Assembly (NCBI GenBank): GCA_029959085.1 | Contig: JARWIR010000001.1 | Span: 71,176,899 to 71,240,898 of the forward strand | Origin: Nemophila menziesii | Taxonomy: Eukaryota; Streptophyta; Magnoliopsida; Boraginales; Hydrophyllaceae | Reading direction: 5' to 3' | Length of the DNA: 64,000 bases | In this document: positions 34,272 through 47,240 of the stretch, one piece after another | Layout of the letters: every line of letters begins with the position of its first letter | Numbering within the stretch: position 1 is the first letter of the stretch | Notes under the pieces: generated by a model | The model's database searches: none | Seen by the model: only the letters and a program-made list of their open reading frames with translations | Told to the model about the DNA's origin: nothing | Translations under genes and position numbers: made by a program

Positions 34272-34675
34272 CATACCTAAGTGGGTTCTCTACTAATTTG
34301 GATCTCACGTTCTACAAACCAAACATTTTCCATAAGTACAAGTTTACTTCTTTTGCATTGTTCATTAATTCTTCCTATCATTTACCTATGTTTGCATGCA
34401 ATTAAAGTGCGTTTTATACTAACTCCTAAAGTCCACTATTTACTATCATAGATTCATCAAAATTATGCTTAATGGGGACATTTAAGATCTTCTACAGTCA
34501 AACGCAACCCCTAATTAACTTTATTGAAAGCAAATAAAGCAAATAACACGTAAAACTGGGATGAGGCAACGAGCCCCACCCCAAACTAAAAAATGAGTCG
34601 TGTCCCCACAACTCAAAAAGACTCAAAGCAAATAAAATAATATACACTAAATGAGAAGGGATAGAAAAACATATC

Positions 34676-36057
34676 TCAACTAGCATGAGGCTGGTTTTCA
34701 GTTTTGCATCCAAGTAGAGCTTAATTAGTAAGTAATCCATAGGTGGCGTATTGTATAGTGCTCACCCCAAGTAACATATTTCGTAGAAGATCCAACTCTT
34801 TTGTAACATTTCCTAAGGTTGCAATCATCATATCTTGTTTCTCTTCCAACACTCAGATTTTATTCTCCAACTCATCATCAAAATTTACCTTCTTCTTTGG
34901 CGGAGGAACTCTAGGATTCTTCATTGGTTGTGTTGCTTCATTATGAGCGTTCTTAATCGAATTTAATGCCATGTAGTCCCCATTTTTTGAAGGTTCAACC
35001 TCTTCGCTCTTACACGGTATTTTTGCTTCTGGACACAAAGCAGTGATAGTACATGGAAATTTAAGGTTTTGTTGAACAATTGGGAATTTCTCAAACTCCA
35101 TAATGGTGTCTTATATCACAAGAGCAACATCAATATCTTGTTTCTCAATAACACACTTTATAAAAATAATATGATCCTTTTCAACTCAGAAGTGATAGTG
35201 ATGCCAAAGAAAGTAGGGATTATGAACCGGGACCATACCTTAGCACAAGGTAATAAACAACTACTATAAACTTGCCCATCATATCTCTCACCTTTTGGAA
35301 TAGGGCGTTTCCCACAAATCAAATCTTTATCCCAGAGAGACTCCCAATTAAAAGATGGATCATTAAGAGTTTCTTGATATGGGCAAGTACTAGTAAAGTT
35401 AGACAATTTCAAAGTTTTGCGAATAAGCTCAACTGAGAAAGGTAATACCTTTTTGCGTATGATAATTGACTGTTTATTTGCAAAAGATAATCCTTCATAG
35501 AAATCACGCACCATAGTAGGAATATATGTGAGGTTTCTCTGTCTCAATTCGGTCCACCCAAACTTATCACAAGTAATAGCATAACCCTTAAACTCACTGT
35601 TCATAATTCCTGGAGGGAATCCTTTTTCAACACCAAACTTCAAATAATTAATTCTATCACAAACCTGATCAGTCCAACTAACTACAGCTCTCTTAGGTTT
35701 CTGTGCCATATTATTTCTTCGGGTAGCTCTTTGTTCTGGAATAGGCTCGCTAGGAATTTTATCTTCTTCTTCTTCTTCTTCTTCTTCTTCTTCTTCTTCT
35801 TCTTCTTCTTCTTCTTCTTCTTCTTCTTCTTCTTCTTCTTCTTCTTCTTCTTCTTCTTCTATTACCAAGGTAGGCTTTGTAGGAGTAGCCTTACTTTGGC
35901 TATCTTTCCTCTTCATAGCAGTCTGAACCACTACAATCTTGCGTGTAGGACCTGAATCTGGAATCTCAATAGCTCTTTCTTGTATAGCACTAGGATTGTT
36001 TCTTGTTCTTGGAGTGTTTCTTCGAGAATAGATAAAAGAATCTGTCCGGATAGTCAT
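34676..36057 (-). pseudogene. Post-pol ORF of Athila-like element A, frameshifted, unit 2
   Basis: This is the duplicate of 3567-4987 with the same frameshift and stops, so inactivation predates the duplication. The poly-glutamate tract is 13 residues shorter (299-codon first frame instead of 312). The rest of the protein is unchanged in the parts compared. Confidence 0.78.
35762..35860 (-). repeat. (GAA)n microsatellite encoding poly-glutamate, unit 2
   Basis: About 99 bases of TTC on the plus strand, 39 shorter than in unit 1. Confidence 0.95.
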
Positions 36058-36431
36058 CTCAACTCACCCCAAACTCAAAACTTCGAAAATTCAAAAACTA
36101 GAAAAAAGTTTTGAAATTTGATGTTTTGAGGATAAAAGAAAGAAGATTAAGGTGAGTTATGAGATGGGTAAAGGCTATTTGATGTGTTGGTAGAGGATTA
36201 GTTTTTCAATTTAAGGCTTGGGTGAAGAAAAATTCTTGGAGAAAAGATGGTTTTTGAAGGTGTTTTGGAAGGATTGTGAGTTGATTTTTGTGTTTATGTG
36301 GTGTTTGAGGAGGAAATTTGATGATTATAAAATGTTTTGATGATGATTTTCGGAGTGGTGTGAAGCTGAGAAACGGAATTGGAGGCTAACTTGAGAAGGA
36401 AGTCACAAATAAAGGGTTTAGGGATCCAAAA

Positions 36432-36860
36432 CCTCTTACAGACGACAACCGGGTTCCTGGTTAGCGTCGTTGTGTCGGCGCTATTTTCCGTTTTTTTTAC
36501 CTGGACGCACCAGTCTTGCGTCTTGAGTGACGCACTAGTCAGAGAGTTGGTCTTCGTGACTGGGTTTCCGTCCAGCAAGCAATCGGGTTCCCAGTTGTCG
36601 TCGATGAGCGCAACTCCACACTCGGCCTAGACGCAGCTCCTTGCGTCTACCTTTATGCACAGGTCAGAGATTTGGAAGGCTAAAACGCCTGAAACCAGGT
36701 TCCTGGTCAGCTCACAACCGGGTTCCTGGTTGGCGTCGATAGGCGCGGGCCCAGACGCATACTTCTTGCGTGTGATGGGTTGGTCAATGGAAGCTCACCG
36801 GGTTCCTGGTCAACACCAGGTTCCCGGTCAACGATAACCGGGTTCCCGGTTAGCTCCTGT
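36432..36860 (-). repeat. Array of ACCGGGTTCCTGGT-type motifs, element A, unit 2
   Basis: This is the duplicate of 5362-5790 with the same words in the same order; I saw no change in any motif. Confidence 0.8.
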
Positions 36861-37084
36861 ATTGCAACCCAAATTTTTCATTTTTCCACCTTTTTAACCC
36901 CAAACTCATGACTTGTGTACTCCTAAAATCACCAAAAACACTAAGCTTTCTCATTTCTTAAAAATAAAAACTAATCAACAACAATTACTCTAATTTATAC
37001 TATGAAATAAAAAGACATGAAACTAATATACAATAAATTGGCTTTTGTTTAACGTCGTTAAGCTCGACGAGTTACCTCTCGCTT

Positions 37085-37360
37085 CTAAGGAGCTTTGAGG
37101 TGGTACATGTCCTCTCCAGGATGTGGATCTTCCGAGCGAATTGTATCCTCGCCTCCATGATAAATCTTCAATCGATGACCATTCACCATGAAGGTGCGGT
37201 GCTCGATTGGATGTTCAATTACTATGGCTCCATGAGGCGTAACCTTGGTAAAAATGTAAGGACCAGACCATTTTGATCTCAATTTACCCGGATAATTACT
37301 GAAATTGGAGTTGTATTTAAGGACCCATTGTCCAACTCTAAACTTCTTTTCACGGATAAT
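37085..37360 (-). pseudogene. Gypsy integrase C-terminal fragment, element A, unit 2
   Basis: It keeps the family form VTPHGAIVIE where unit 1 has THHGAI. It ends at the same fusion point with the element B LTR stump (37361-37478). Confidence 0.85.
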
Positions 37361-38067
37361 TCCAAAGGGAGAAAGTGCAATATATTAAAATACGCATAAA
37401 AGTCTATCAAATAATTCTAATTTTCACCTAAAATGATGTCTCCTAAGGGTATATATTTATCACAAACGGGAGGCATCAAGAACCCAAACTCAAACTTTTG
37501 TCATCCCAACAAAGTAAAATAAAAACAAAGGTCTTAGGTGAAACGCAAAAATGCAGAGTCTAGTGTATGATACCCAAAGCACAACTTAAAATTAATTTCA
37601 TATAGTATAACCTAAGAATTAATATACACATACACCTGTCATGCAAAATCAAATACAAATAATATCCATCCAAAGTTAAATTGACAATGCTAGAAGATTA
37701 CACTTACTACTTATCTCAAGATGGTGGCTATAGGGTGTTCATCGATCCTTACTTGCTTTGAATGCTCCACTTAGATTACTCCCTATTAGCTATATTATAA
37801 ATTCACTATGTACCTAGGAATCACGAGGAATTTACGGTTTTAGCGTAGGCTTAGGGACGGTATGGTAAGTATATTTGGTAAATTTGAAATGAGATTTTGG
37901 CTCTCTCTTCACTTACCATTAACAAATTGTCCAAGAGCTTGAGATTACACTCGACTACGTTCTCACTCAACCCATTTTACACACTAATTTAGCGTCCCCA
38001 GATTTATCCAATAAGCACTAAAGATATTTTCAAAACTTCCACTTTGCCGGTTACTTTTTTCTTTCAC

Positions 38068-38117
<50 letters not shown>

Positions 38118-38359
38118 ATAAGATATCCCTGACCATCATGTTGATGTGAATGACCATGTCTCTCATAATTTTTTTTCATCTTCTTTTTTAAGAAAAAAAA
38201 AGACCCCCGTAAAAAGGTTACAAAATAATATATAATCAACAATTGCGCATAGATACAAACGCATAAACATTCCCTCCCAAAGTAATCTCCCCATAATGAA
38301 ATCCACCACCCAAAATTCAAGCTCAGGATAGGAAGTCTCATGATCGTGATTCAAGTGTG

Positions 38360-39911
38360 GTTGGTGTTGCCTAGGGTGTGATAAAAATATGATAAATAAA
38401 CGTTGAAAACAATGCACTAAAGCACCCTAGACAAGCACGGTAGTGCAAGTATTACAGGACGTATGCAAGTTTTAATGATAAGAAGATTCGTTCTCAGGGA
38501 CTTAGTGTGTTATACGATATGAGCAAATAATAGCGTGTAGAAGTAATTAATTACAAGACAGAAAATAAATACGATTGATTGAGAGATGAATAATTAAAAT
38601 AATGAAAATTAAAGACAAATAAATAAAATAAAAGATAAAGAATATGAGATGAGAAATATAGCTTAGGTTTTGCTAGTATGCACTAATACTTCTAATTCTT
38701 TCTATCAAATTCTAGTTAATAAGGGAGATAATTAGCTCTTAAATACTTAGTCAGGATTCTAAATTCTCTCTCTTAGACCTTGAGAGTGACTAAGGGGGCT
38801 ACAGACACAACCATGAGGCAGTCTAAACTTAGGGTTTTCCTACGCCAATTCAATTCCAAACATGGTGATAGTGATTAAAACAAACCCTAATGACTATCTA
38901 GTTAGAATCGGTGTTGTCAGGACCAATATCAGACACTAGACGTTATGTGGTGTTTCAATAATTAGACACCCATTTAATGTGATCATCTAACTACTATTAA
39001 GAAAGCCTAAAGTGATCAGGTTTAGGACTGACAATAATTCAAAACACATAAACAAATATATGGGTAATAAGCTAATATCAGATTAAAACATATAATTCAA
39101 AAAGAAAATTAGATAGAAAGAAATTAGAATTCATAGATTATACATAATGCAAAACCCAAGCTATGGGAAAATTAGTTCATACCTGGAGGAAATAAACTAA
39201 AAGATTGATACAAAGACTTCATCTTGCTCTCTACAATAATTCAGATGATAATAAACCTAAGGACTAATTTATGTGAGGCAAGGATGCCTTGGATTTGAGC
39301 AAGGATCATTTACAAGTGATATAAGGGTGTATTTATAGGTGTAGAGAAGCCCTAATTCGTTTTCTTGAAGTAGAAGGTAAGTAATGGACTCCAAGCCCAA
39401 CTCAAATTCGTAACCCTAAAATATAGAATCATCCCCGTTTTTGTTTTGGTCATAACAGTTTCAATCCTTATCCGTTTGATGCGTATGAGTAGTCTAAATT
39501 CATCGTCTCGGAAAGATATTTAACTTTCCTCTTGACTGTTATTCCAAATTCCTCACCTATTTTGATATATAAGCCCATTTATGGTTGTGGGTGCTGAAAT
39601 TCAGATTTATTTGGTAGCTTTATCTTTCCATATTTTAGCTTTTGTTTCCTTATCTCCAATTTCCATGCATCTCTTCTTTCCTTTATCTCTTAGAATTGAC
39701 TTGGTATTTAATTAATCTCCATATATATCTTTAAAGCTTCACACTAAATAAATAATTAAACCCAATATGCTCTAAAAATAATAAATCATTAAATCAAGAC
39801 TAGAAATAGGAAAGTGTAATAATACATGTGAAAATCGACTAGAAAGAAGTCTAAAACACTAAAAATGATGTCTTTAACTAATATTAATTCATTAAAAATG
39901 AGGAGACATCA
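38360..39911 (-). repeat. Solo-LTR-like insertion, unit 2
   Basis: This is the duplicate of 7258-8809; the same imperfect GTGTG/GTGAG flanks are seen. Confidence 0.62.
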
Positions 39912-40566
39912 GTGAGTCATATGGAAATGCCTAATAAGCTAAGGGGATATGGGTACCGTGGTTGAACGGCTGTTCATATAGCGTCACCTTCGCTTCAGCT
40001 TATGCCCGTTCTATCGTGGCGACAAAAGAAAGGATTAAGGCTAAAAATGGGGCCAAGAAGGATAATATTAATCACGAGTTAGAAAGCTAAAAAGTCTCAA
40101 ATGGCTATCAAATAACTGCTTCTATCATTTTCCTAGTTACATAGCTTGCCTCTAGTTCATAACTATGTTGGTTCTCTACTCATTAAGATCTCACGTTCTA
40201 CAAACTAGTCATTTTCCTTAAGTACAAGCTTACTTATTTTGAATTGTTTATTAATTTTTCCTATCAATTATCTAATGTTTGCATGCAATCGAAGTGCATT
40301 TTACATTAACTCCTAAATTATACTATTTTCTATCATAAATTTATAAAAAGGATTCTTAATGGGGACAATTAAAATACTCTACAGTCAAGACAACTCTTAA
40401 TTAATTTTATTGAAATCAGAAAAACAAATAACACATAAAATTGGGATGAGGCAACGAACCCCACCCCAAGCTAATAAATTAGTCGTGTCCCCACGGCTCG
40501 AAAAGACTCAATAAAGCAAATAAACTAGTATACACTACTAAATAAGAATAGTTTAGTAAATGTATC

Positions 40567-41913
40567 TTAACCAGCACTAGGCTGGTTTTGTTCACTTTTG
40601 CGTCCAGGTTGGGCTCCTTTCTTAAGAATTGTGTAGGTGACATGTTGTGAATTGCTCACCCTATCAAGTATGTTCATCATAAGCACCAACTCTCTTGTGA
40701 CTTTTCCTAAAGTTGTTAACACCTCTTCATGCTTCTCCTCTAAAGTTCTCATTCTTTCAATTACCTCATAATTTTTTTGGCAACCCTTGTCTTGCATTTA
40801 GGAGGTCTCGATTTGTTTTATTCTCCAAATGGCTTGTCTAACTCCATACACTTTCTCTTGGCATTAGTGTGAATATTCGCGATTGCGATTGGAGTAATAT
40901 TTTCAACCTTTTAATATCGGCTCATCCTCAACGTTTCTGCGTGGCACATTTGCTTTCATACAGAGTTTTGTAATAGAACACAGGAACTTGAGGTTGAATT
41001 GCACAATGGGAAATTTTGCGTAAACCATAATGGAGTCATAAAGTATGCAAGCTACATCGATCTCTTCCTTTCAATAATGCATTTAATGAAGATGAGTTTC
41101 TCACATGTTACCTCGGAGATATGGGAATTACCTAAGAAGGTAGGAATAACGAAACAGGATTATGCTCTGGCACGTGGTAGGAAATCACTACCAAATACCT
41201 GACCATCATATCTAGCACCTTTGGGAATGGGTTTTACCCCATGAATTAAAACCTATTTGTAGAACGACTCCCATTCAAAGGCTGGATCATTATATTCCTC
41301 AAGGTATTTGCAAGGACCCTTCAAGTTTGGTAAGTTAAATACCTCACGAATTCGCTCAACTGGGAAAGGGACAATTTTCTTACGGACTTCAATCGCATTA
41401 CCTTCGCAAAGACCAACTATCCATAAAATTCTTGAACCAAGGCTGGTTTGTAAACCAAGTCTCTCTCTCTCCCAACATTTTCCATCCAAACTCGTCACAT
41501 GCAACTACGTAATCTTTGAATTCACCGTCCATTATATTTATCAGAAATCCTTTCTCAACACCAAAGAACAAACTAGAAAACCACTCATGAACTTGAACTC
41601 TCCAACTCACAAAAGGTTTTCTAGGTTTAACAGCCATTGCTTTTCTTATCACAGAACGTTGCTCACTAATTGGATCTTCAACTTCTTTTTCTTCCAAGTT
41701 AGGCTTTTTGGGAGTACCCTTGCTTGGGTTATCTTTCCTCTTCATAGTATTTTCGACTTCTCCAACCTTAGGAATAAAACTTGAATTTGGAATCTCAGTA
41801 GCTTTGTCTAGAGTAGCCCAAGGAGTATTTCTAGTTCTGGGATTACTTCGTGTTTTCCGATTGTAGCACAAGGAATCAATTCTGTTTATCATCTCAATGA
41901 ATCCCAAACTCAA
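40567..41913 (-). pseudogene. Post-pol ORF of Athila-like element B, unit 2
   Basis: Same frames and breaks as 9465-10811. One residue differs in the C-terminal coiled-coil-like part (KHEEVL here, KHEDVL in unit 1). Confidence 0.75.
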
Positions 41914-42271
41914 AACTTCAAATATTCAAAAACTAGAGAAAAGTTTTGAACTTTGATGTTTTGAGGATATAGGAAGAAGGTATGTGGTGTTATATGATAT
42001 GGGTCATGATTATGTTGTGGGTTAGGAGAGGTTTAATGGGTAACGTTTAAGCTTTGATGAAGAAGAAATTAGGATTAAGGTGAAGATTTCTTGGTGTTCT
42101 GGAAGAATTCGATGTTTGATTATGTGTTTGGAACGGATTAGAGGGAAGAATATGATGTGTTTGGGTGTTTTGATGGTGTTTTGTACGTGTTTAGTGAGTC
42201 GTGGGTCATTGGTAATGGTGTCTTGCATGAGAGGCTTTGTTAAAAAAAGAGGATTTGCCTTTGATAAGGAT

Positions 42272-42790
42272 TAGGGTTTAAGGCGGCGGGCGCACCGGCA
42301 TACCAGAGAGATAGCTGGCTAGCAGGCGCAGTTTCTCTTCAATTAATCATGAACGCAATATTAAGTTGTGTGTATCTTGCCTTGCCGGCATACCGGTGAT
42401 ACCACCGGGATACCGGTCACGATTGTCAATTTCTCGTGACGCACTAAGAAACTGCGTGTTGCTGCTCATCATCCAGTGAGTTGGCGTTGTAACAAAGTGG
42501 CTTGGCCGGTATACCGACGGTCTGACAGGCATTCTTGTCGTGCAACTCAAATTTTCGCTGACGCAGTAAGTAGCTGTGTGTACGTGGCCAACATCCAGAA
42601 GGTTGGCGCTATGATTAATTTTTGTGGCCGGCATGCCGCCATTCTGGCCGGCTAGCTTGTCGCAGAAATTTCCTCTCTTCGCATTTTTTCGATGATGCAA
42701 CTGGTAGTTGCATCAAAGTGGTTAACATCCAGATAGTTTGACCGGCATACCAGTCAGATTACTGGCTAGCCGGTCCGTATAAGTTCATTT
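42272..42790 (-). repeat. Array of GCCGGCATACCGG-type motifs, element B, unit 2
   Basis: This is the duplicate of 11170-11690. Some words differ by one base between units (GCCGGTATACCGAC here, GCCGGCATACCGAC there; GGCCGGCATGCCGCC here, GGCTGGCATGCCGCC there), so the array accumulates change. Confidence 0.8.
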
Positions 42791-43099
42791 CACCACTTAG
42801 ACACTCAAAAACGCTGTCTCACACCTGTTCAACCCCAAACTCAAGGATTAAGTACCTGCACTCATCAAAACACTCCACCTTTCGCATTTCTTTAAAGTTA
42901 TACACTAATATACATAAATTACTCTATTCACACTAAGAATTTAAAAGACATGAAAGCAATAAACTAATATACAATTGGAATGACTTTTGTTTAACGTCGT
43001 TAAGCTCGATGTGTTACCTCTCACACTTATTCAGCTTCAAGGAGGTACATGACCTCCCCATGATGTGAATCTTCCATGTGATTAGTATCCTCCTCCTTG

Positions 43100-43642
43100 T
43101 TAAATCTTCAACCGATGCCCATTCACCATGAAGGTGCGTTGCTCAGATGGATTTTCAATTTCTATAGCTCCATGAGGTATGACTTTGGTCACTACAAAAG
43201 GACCACACCGCCTTGATCTTAACTTACCTGAATAATTACTTAACTTGGAGTTATACTTGAGGACCATCTGTCCAACCATAAATTTCTTTGCACGAATGTG
43301 ATTATCATGCCATTTCTTTGTTTTTTCTTTATAAAGTTTAGCATTCTCATAGGCATGAAATCGAAACTCATCAAGTTCATTCAGTTTCATCATATGATTC
43401 TCACTAGCTAAAGTAGGATGCATGTTTAACTACACTATCGCCCAATATGCACCCAGTTCAAGTTCAAGAGGTAAGTGACAATCCTTACTATACACTACGC
43501 GATACGGAGATGCACCAACATGTGTCTTAAACATAGTACGATATGCCACAACGCGTCATCTAATTTCATTGACCAATCCTTGCGTGTGGGTCTAACAGTC
43601 TTCTCTACAACAGATTTGATTTCTCGATTAGAGACCCCAGCT
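43100..43642 (-). pseudogene. Gypsy integrase fragment, element B, unit 2
   Basis: The last frame (43423-43100, 107 codons) is open here through VIPHGAIEIENPSEQRTFMV to the stop, unlike unit 1, where a nonsense change cuts it. Upstream pieces to 43642 are still frame-broken. The truncation point is the same as in unit 1. Confidence 0.85.
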
Positions 43643-43717
43643 TGATTATTTTCTTTTTAAATTTTATTAATTAATATTTATGCTATTAATATTGAATATT
43701 TAATTGTATATATTCAG

Positions 43718-44592
43718 GTTTCCAAGGATATAAATATGCTGATAAACAACCGATCGTACCTTGGGGTCCAAGGTATCTATTTTTATCAATATCTCTTACT
43801 ATTAAATAACATACCCAAAAAAAGGCAATATAATAATTTATATGTTCTCAGGTTCAGTAAGTCTGAAGTGAAGGATATGCAAATAAACATGGCAATATCA
43901 GCAGTTTTTGTAAGTAATAAAACGTGAATATTTGATTATATGACTCAAAGTTGTGTCAAAGTTTTGTTTGGTAAATTATACATAATGCTTGGATATTTTT
44001 GAAAGGAAATGCGAAATATAAACCTTTACAATGTTTAGCATTTGTGCTTGTGTATCGAATATTTTTTTCTTAAAGTACATAATAAATTGGGTTTTATTTT
44101 GAAGTTCTTTTTTTCACCCTCTACCTATGAGCTTTATAAGTGTCTTTTGTCAATTACTTTAGCAGCAATTCTGATAATTAATTAGATTCTCTTCTTAACA
44201 ATATGCCTTTGTTATTGTTGAATTTGTGAGCATTTAAGCTTAATTCAATCTGTTTTTGACAATAACAGAAGCTTGGAGATATAATGGATATGGAATGTGG
44301 TGGTCGATATATTATTTTGATGATGGAACTATTCTCGGTTCCCTTTGAATTATTCGCTCAATCTGCTAGTATTGCAGAGATTCTTCATGTGGAACTGAAT
44401 TATTTAATTATTTTTTCTTTTACTAAATATCTAAAAACCATTATACATTCCAGAGATGCTTCAACTATTGGTTTGATCAAAGTGTGTGACACTTATTTAT
44501 TTGGTTTGAATCATGTAGCTCAGACGAACCTTGGGATTGTTATGAGCTACTTTAATGAAAAATTCTTCAAAAATTACATTAAAATCTGGTAA
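43718..44592 (+). pseudogene. Unidentified three-exon reading frame, unit 2 (open)
   Basis: Exon blocks 43718-43772, 43852-43909 and 44269-44592 join in one phase into about 145 codons without a stop, ending FKNYIKIW. Splice sites are TTCAG|GT, TCTCAG|GT, ACAG|AA at the acceptors and GTATC, GTAAGT at the donors. Motifs include [47 protein letters not shown] and [22 protein letters not shown] recognise no family. It follows a transposon truncation, so it may be a fragment of a host gene with its 5' end missing. Confidence 0.42.
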
Positions 44593-45769
44593 TTATTCAC
44601 ACTCAAAATTCTTTAATCACTATACTCATCTATTCTATCTGGGATTTATGTTGATACAAATTTATTTTCCATATTTTAGGCGTCAATTCATTCTGCAAAT
44701 GACATTCTTAAACATCCTATTTTCGTGAAATGGTGATCTGGTTCACTAAATAAAGGTGAGCGAGTATATAATGTTGTTAAATTGAAAGATATACTATGGA
44801 AAAAGTAAACTCACATACACTTTATCCTTCTTTATGGAGATGCAATGTCTTTAAATTGTTACAAGATAGAATTTTAACTCGCATATATGTTCCCATGGTA
44901 AGCTTGAACTATTGTGTAAAGTATTTTAGAGGTCCAATAACTATAAAAATTAGCATTTTAACCCCTGATTTTTTGGGTAATTGTCCAAATTTAAAGGGAA
45001 TCAGAATTATTTTGTTCGGTAATCAAATCAGGTCAATCAACATTTTCAAAAGACAAGATTTTTGGAATCAATTAGAGGAAATAATAATACACTTAGGGAA
45101 AAGATGAATTTGTGACTATTTGGCCCCTTATATTTTGAAGTGTAAATCAAGAAGTATATGGTTATTGTTTCTTTTGGAGTAAATTGGTCCTCTAATCATC
45201 TTCAAAGTAACAATTTAGTCCCTGATATATTGAAAAGTGTATCTCAACATTATTGCTATTCAGGTTTCGTATCTGTTCAAGAAACCAGAAGTTTCTGATA
45301 CAATAATATTCAAACGAGAACTGTAACTGCTAAGGAGATACGATTGTTAGCGGTAATCAGAAAGGAGAATCTTGTGTTGATCACAAATAGGGTGTGATTA
45401 CTCATTTGTAGAATTTACTCTCGTCCGAGGATGCACTTACACAAGAGAATTTGCTACAACAATGCTTAATTGATCTATTAACAATGACAATAGGATAAAA
45501 AATAATGGAGTGTATCAATTTGATAGTTTCCGTGTTGAGATTTGGTGTTTGTTTTTTTTTCCTATGAGAACTTGGTTATAAGTGTTATGGTTTGTTCATA
45601 TATAATTTCATGAAACTTGAAGTTGAATCCCTAAATCATGAATACATATTAGATCACGAAATCGTGATTTAAACGTACTTTTATCTAAAAAGTTTAAATT
45701 TTTGAAGTAAGTAAATTGACGATTAATTAATTTTTTTCCATAGTGTTTTCAGACACGGGAAATACCTAG

Positions 45770-45881
45770 TATATATATACATATATATGTATATATATGC
45801 ATGCATAATAAATACGTATATATGTATATACATACGTGTATATATATGTACGTATATATATATGTATATATATATACATAT

Positions 45882-45947
<66 letters not shown>

Positions 45948-46112
45948 GAGACACGTACTGTAGGGTTATAAATACAAACAATAACCTATATATACATATA
46001 TATGTTTATATAATTATATGTATATATGTATATGTATATATATGTGTGTGTATGTGTGTATGTATATATATATATATATATGTTTGTGTGTGTATGTATA
46101 TATATATATATA
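45770..46112. repeat. TA/TG-rich compound microsatellite, unit 2
   Basis: It contains a pure TA run of roughly 50 bases (about 45893-45943) that is only a short run in unit 1. The TG part is shorter. The minus-strand Tyr/Ile frame across it is an artefact of the repeat. Confidence 0.9.
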
Positions 46113-46127
46113 TAAATTCATAATAAA

Positions 46128-47240
46128 GGTTTGTGTGTTTTCACGATTAATGATTACCCAGCTATGTCATACACTTTGGGATGGCCAGGTTAAGGTCACA
46201 AAGTTTTACCTGAATACATGGATTCTATACCATTCTTGCGAGTGAGTAAAGGTGTTGTGTATTTTTATCACAGACAGTGGTTATCTATTCAACTTCAATT
46301 TAAAGGATACTTATCCTCTTACATTATTTCCGAGCATGGGACCCCTAGGGAACATCGTCCTGTCGATACTCAAAGAATTTAGATGGGTTGCCTATTGCGT
46401 TTCCCAGTAAACTCAAGGACTTTATTGGAAAGGCGAGTAAGAAAACAGGTACTCGGGATTTTAACTAGATGAAAATGAGTATTTTCTATCGTTTACCTTA
46501 TTGTTCGAAAAACTTGTTGAAACATAACATCGACGTTATGTATTGTGAAAAGAATGTGTGTGATAGTCTATTTAGAAATGTGCTTGGAGTAGATGACATC
46601 AACAAAGATAATGTGAACCCAAGAAATGATCAAAAGCATATTGGCATCAGGCAAGAGTTTTGGTTATTTGAGGACCGTGGTAGAGTGATTCAACCGTCCA
46701 CAAAGTATGTGATGCCCCCAGATAAGCTACATATGTTTCGGATTGGTTAAAAGCATAGAAGTTTTCCGATAGATTAGATTCAAGTTTGAGAAATAACATT
46801 CAGATTGATTTGGGAAAGATCATTGGTATTAAATCCCATGACTGTAACATCATGATGCATTTTCTTTTCGTGGCTAGTATCCCTAGACTTATCGATGATA
46901 TATCGTTCAGCGATCCAATCATTGGGTTATGCAAGGTATTCATGACTTTTTTTAAAGAGTCTAAGTATGCAAAAATTTGAAATCTAAAGTGTGGGTGCTT
47001 ATATCCAAGCTTGAAATGACGTTTTCTCCAACTATTTTTGACATAATGGCCCATTTTGTCATACACTTACACGAGGAAGCCTAATTAGGAGGTCTGGTTC
47101 AAATGCGTTGGATGTACCAGTTTTAAAGATACTTGAAGAAACTAAAAGATTATATATGGATTCCGGCTAGGCCTGAGCTCTATAACACTATATCTAAGTG
47201 GTAGGTTTATTAATTAAATACCAGGGAGGTCTAGAGACCA
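46128..47240 (+). pseudogene. CACTA TNP2 transposase, C-terminal part, unit 2
   Basis: Same segments as 15001-16530 but without the SINE, so the frame runs from KMSIFYRLPYCSKNLLKHN through CEKNVCDSLF and RQEFWLFEDRGRVIQPSTKYVMPP, and resumes at IDLGKIIGIKSHDCNIMM. Stops and frameshifts remain near 46460, 46750 and 46980. The N-terminal half is replaced by the TA satellite. Confidence 0.87.

Larger units (their letters stand above)
27845..37360 (-). mobile_element. Athila-like Gypsy element A, unit 2, split by a Sirevirus-like insertion
   Basis: Minus-strand order is integrase end (37360-37085), motif-array spacer, post-pol ORF (36057-34676), 3' non-coding DNA, the inserted 28861-34271 element, the rest of the 3' non-coding DNA (28860-27845), then the LTR. 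Removing the insertion and one CATAC restores the order seen in element B (9030-9110), where GCCTCTAGTTCAT is followed by GGTTCTCTACT. Confidence 0.85.
37361..43642 (-). mobile_element. Athila-like Gypsy element B with LTR stump and nested solo-LTR-like insertion, unit 2
   Basis: This is the duplicate of 6291-12540: LTR stump 37361-37478, 3' non-coding DNA, LTR-like insertion 38360-39911, post-pol ORF 40567-41913, motif array about 42272-42790 and integrase 43100-43642. A TA run near 38068-38114 is expanded compared with 6998-7012. Confidence 0.8.

Noticed and set aside
45766..45981. Minus-strand Tyr/Ile ORF.
   Set aside because: It is a by-product of the TA microsatellite.
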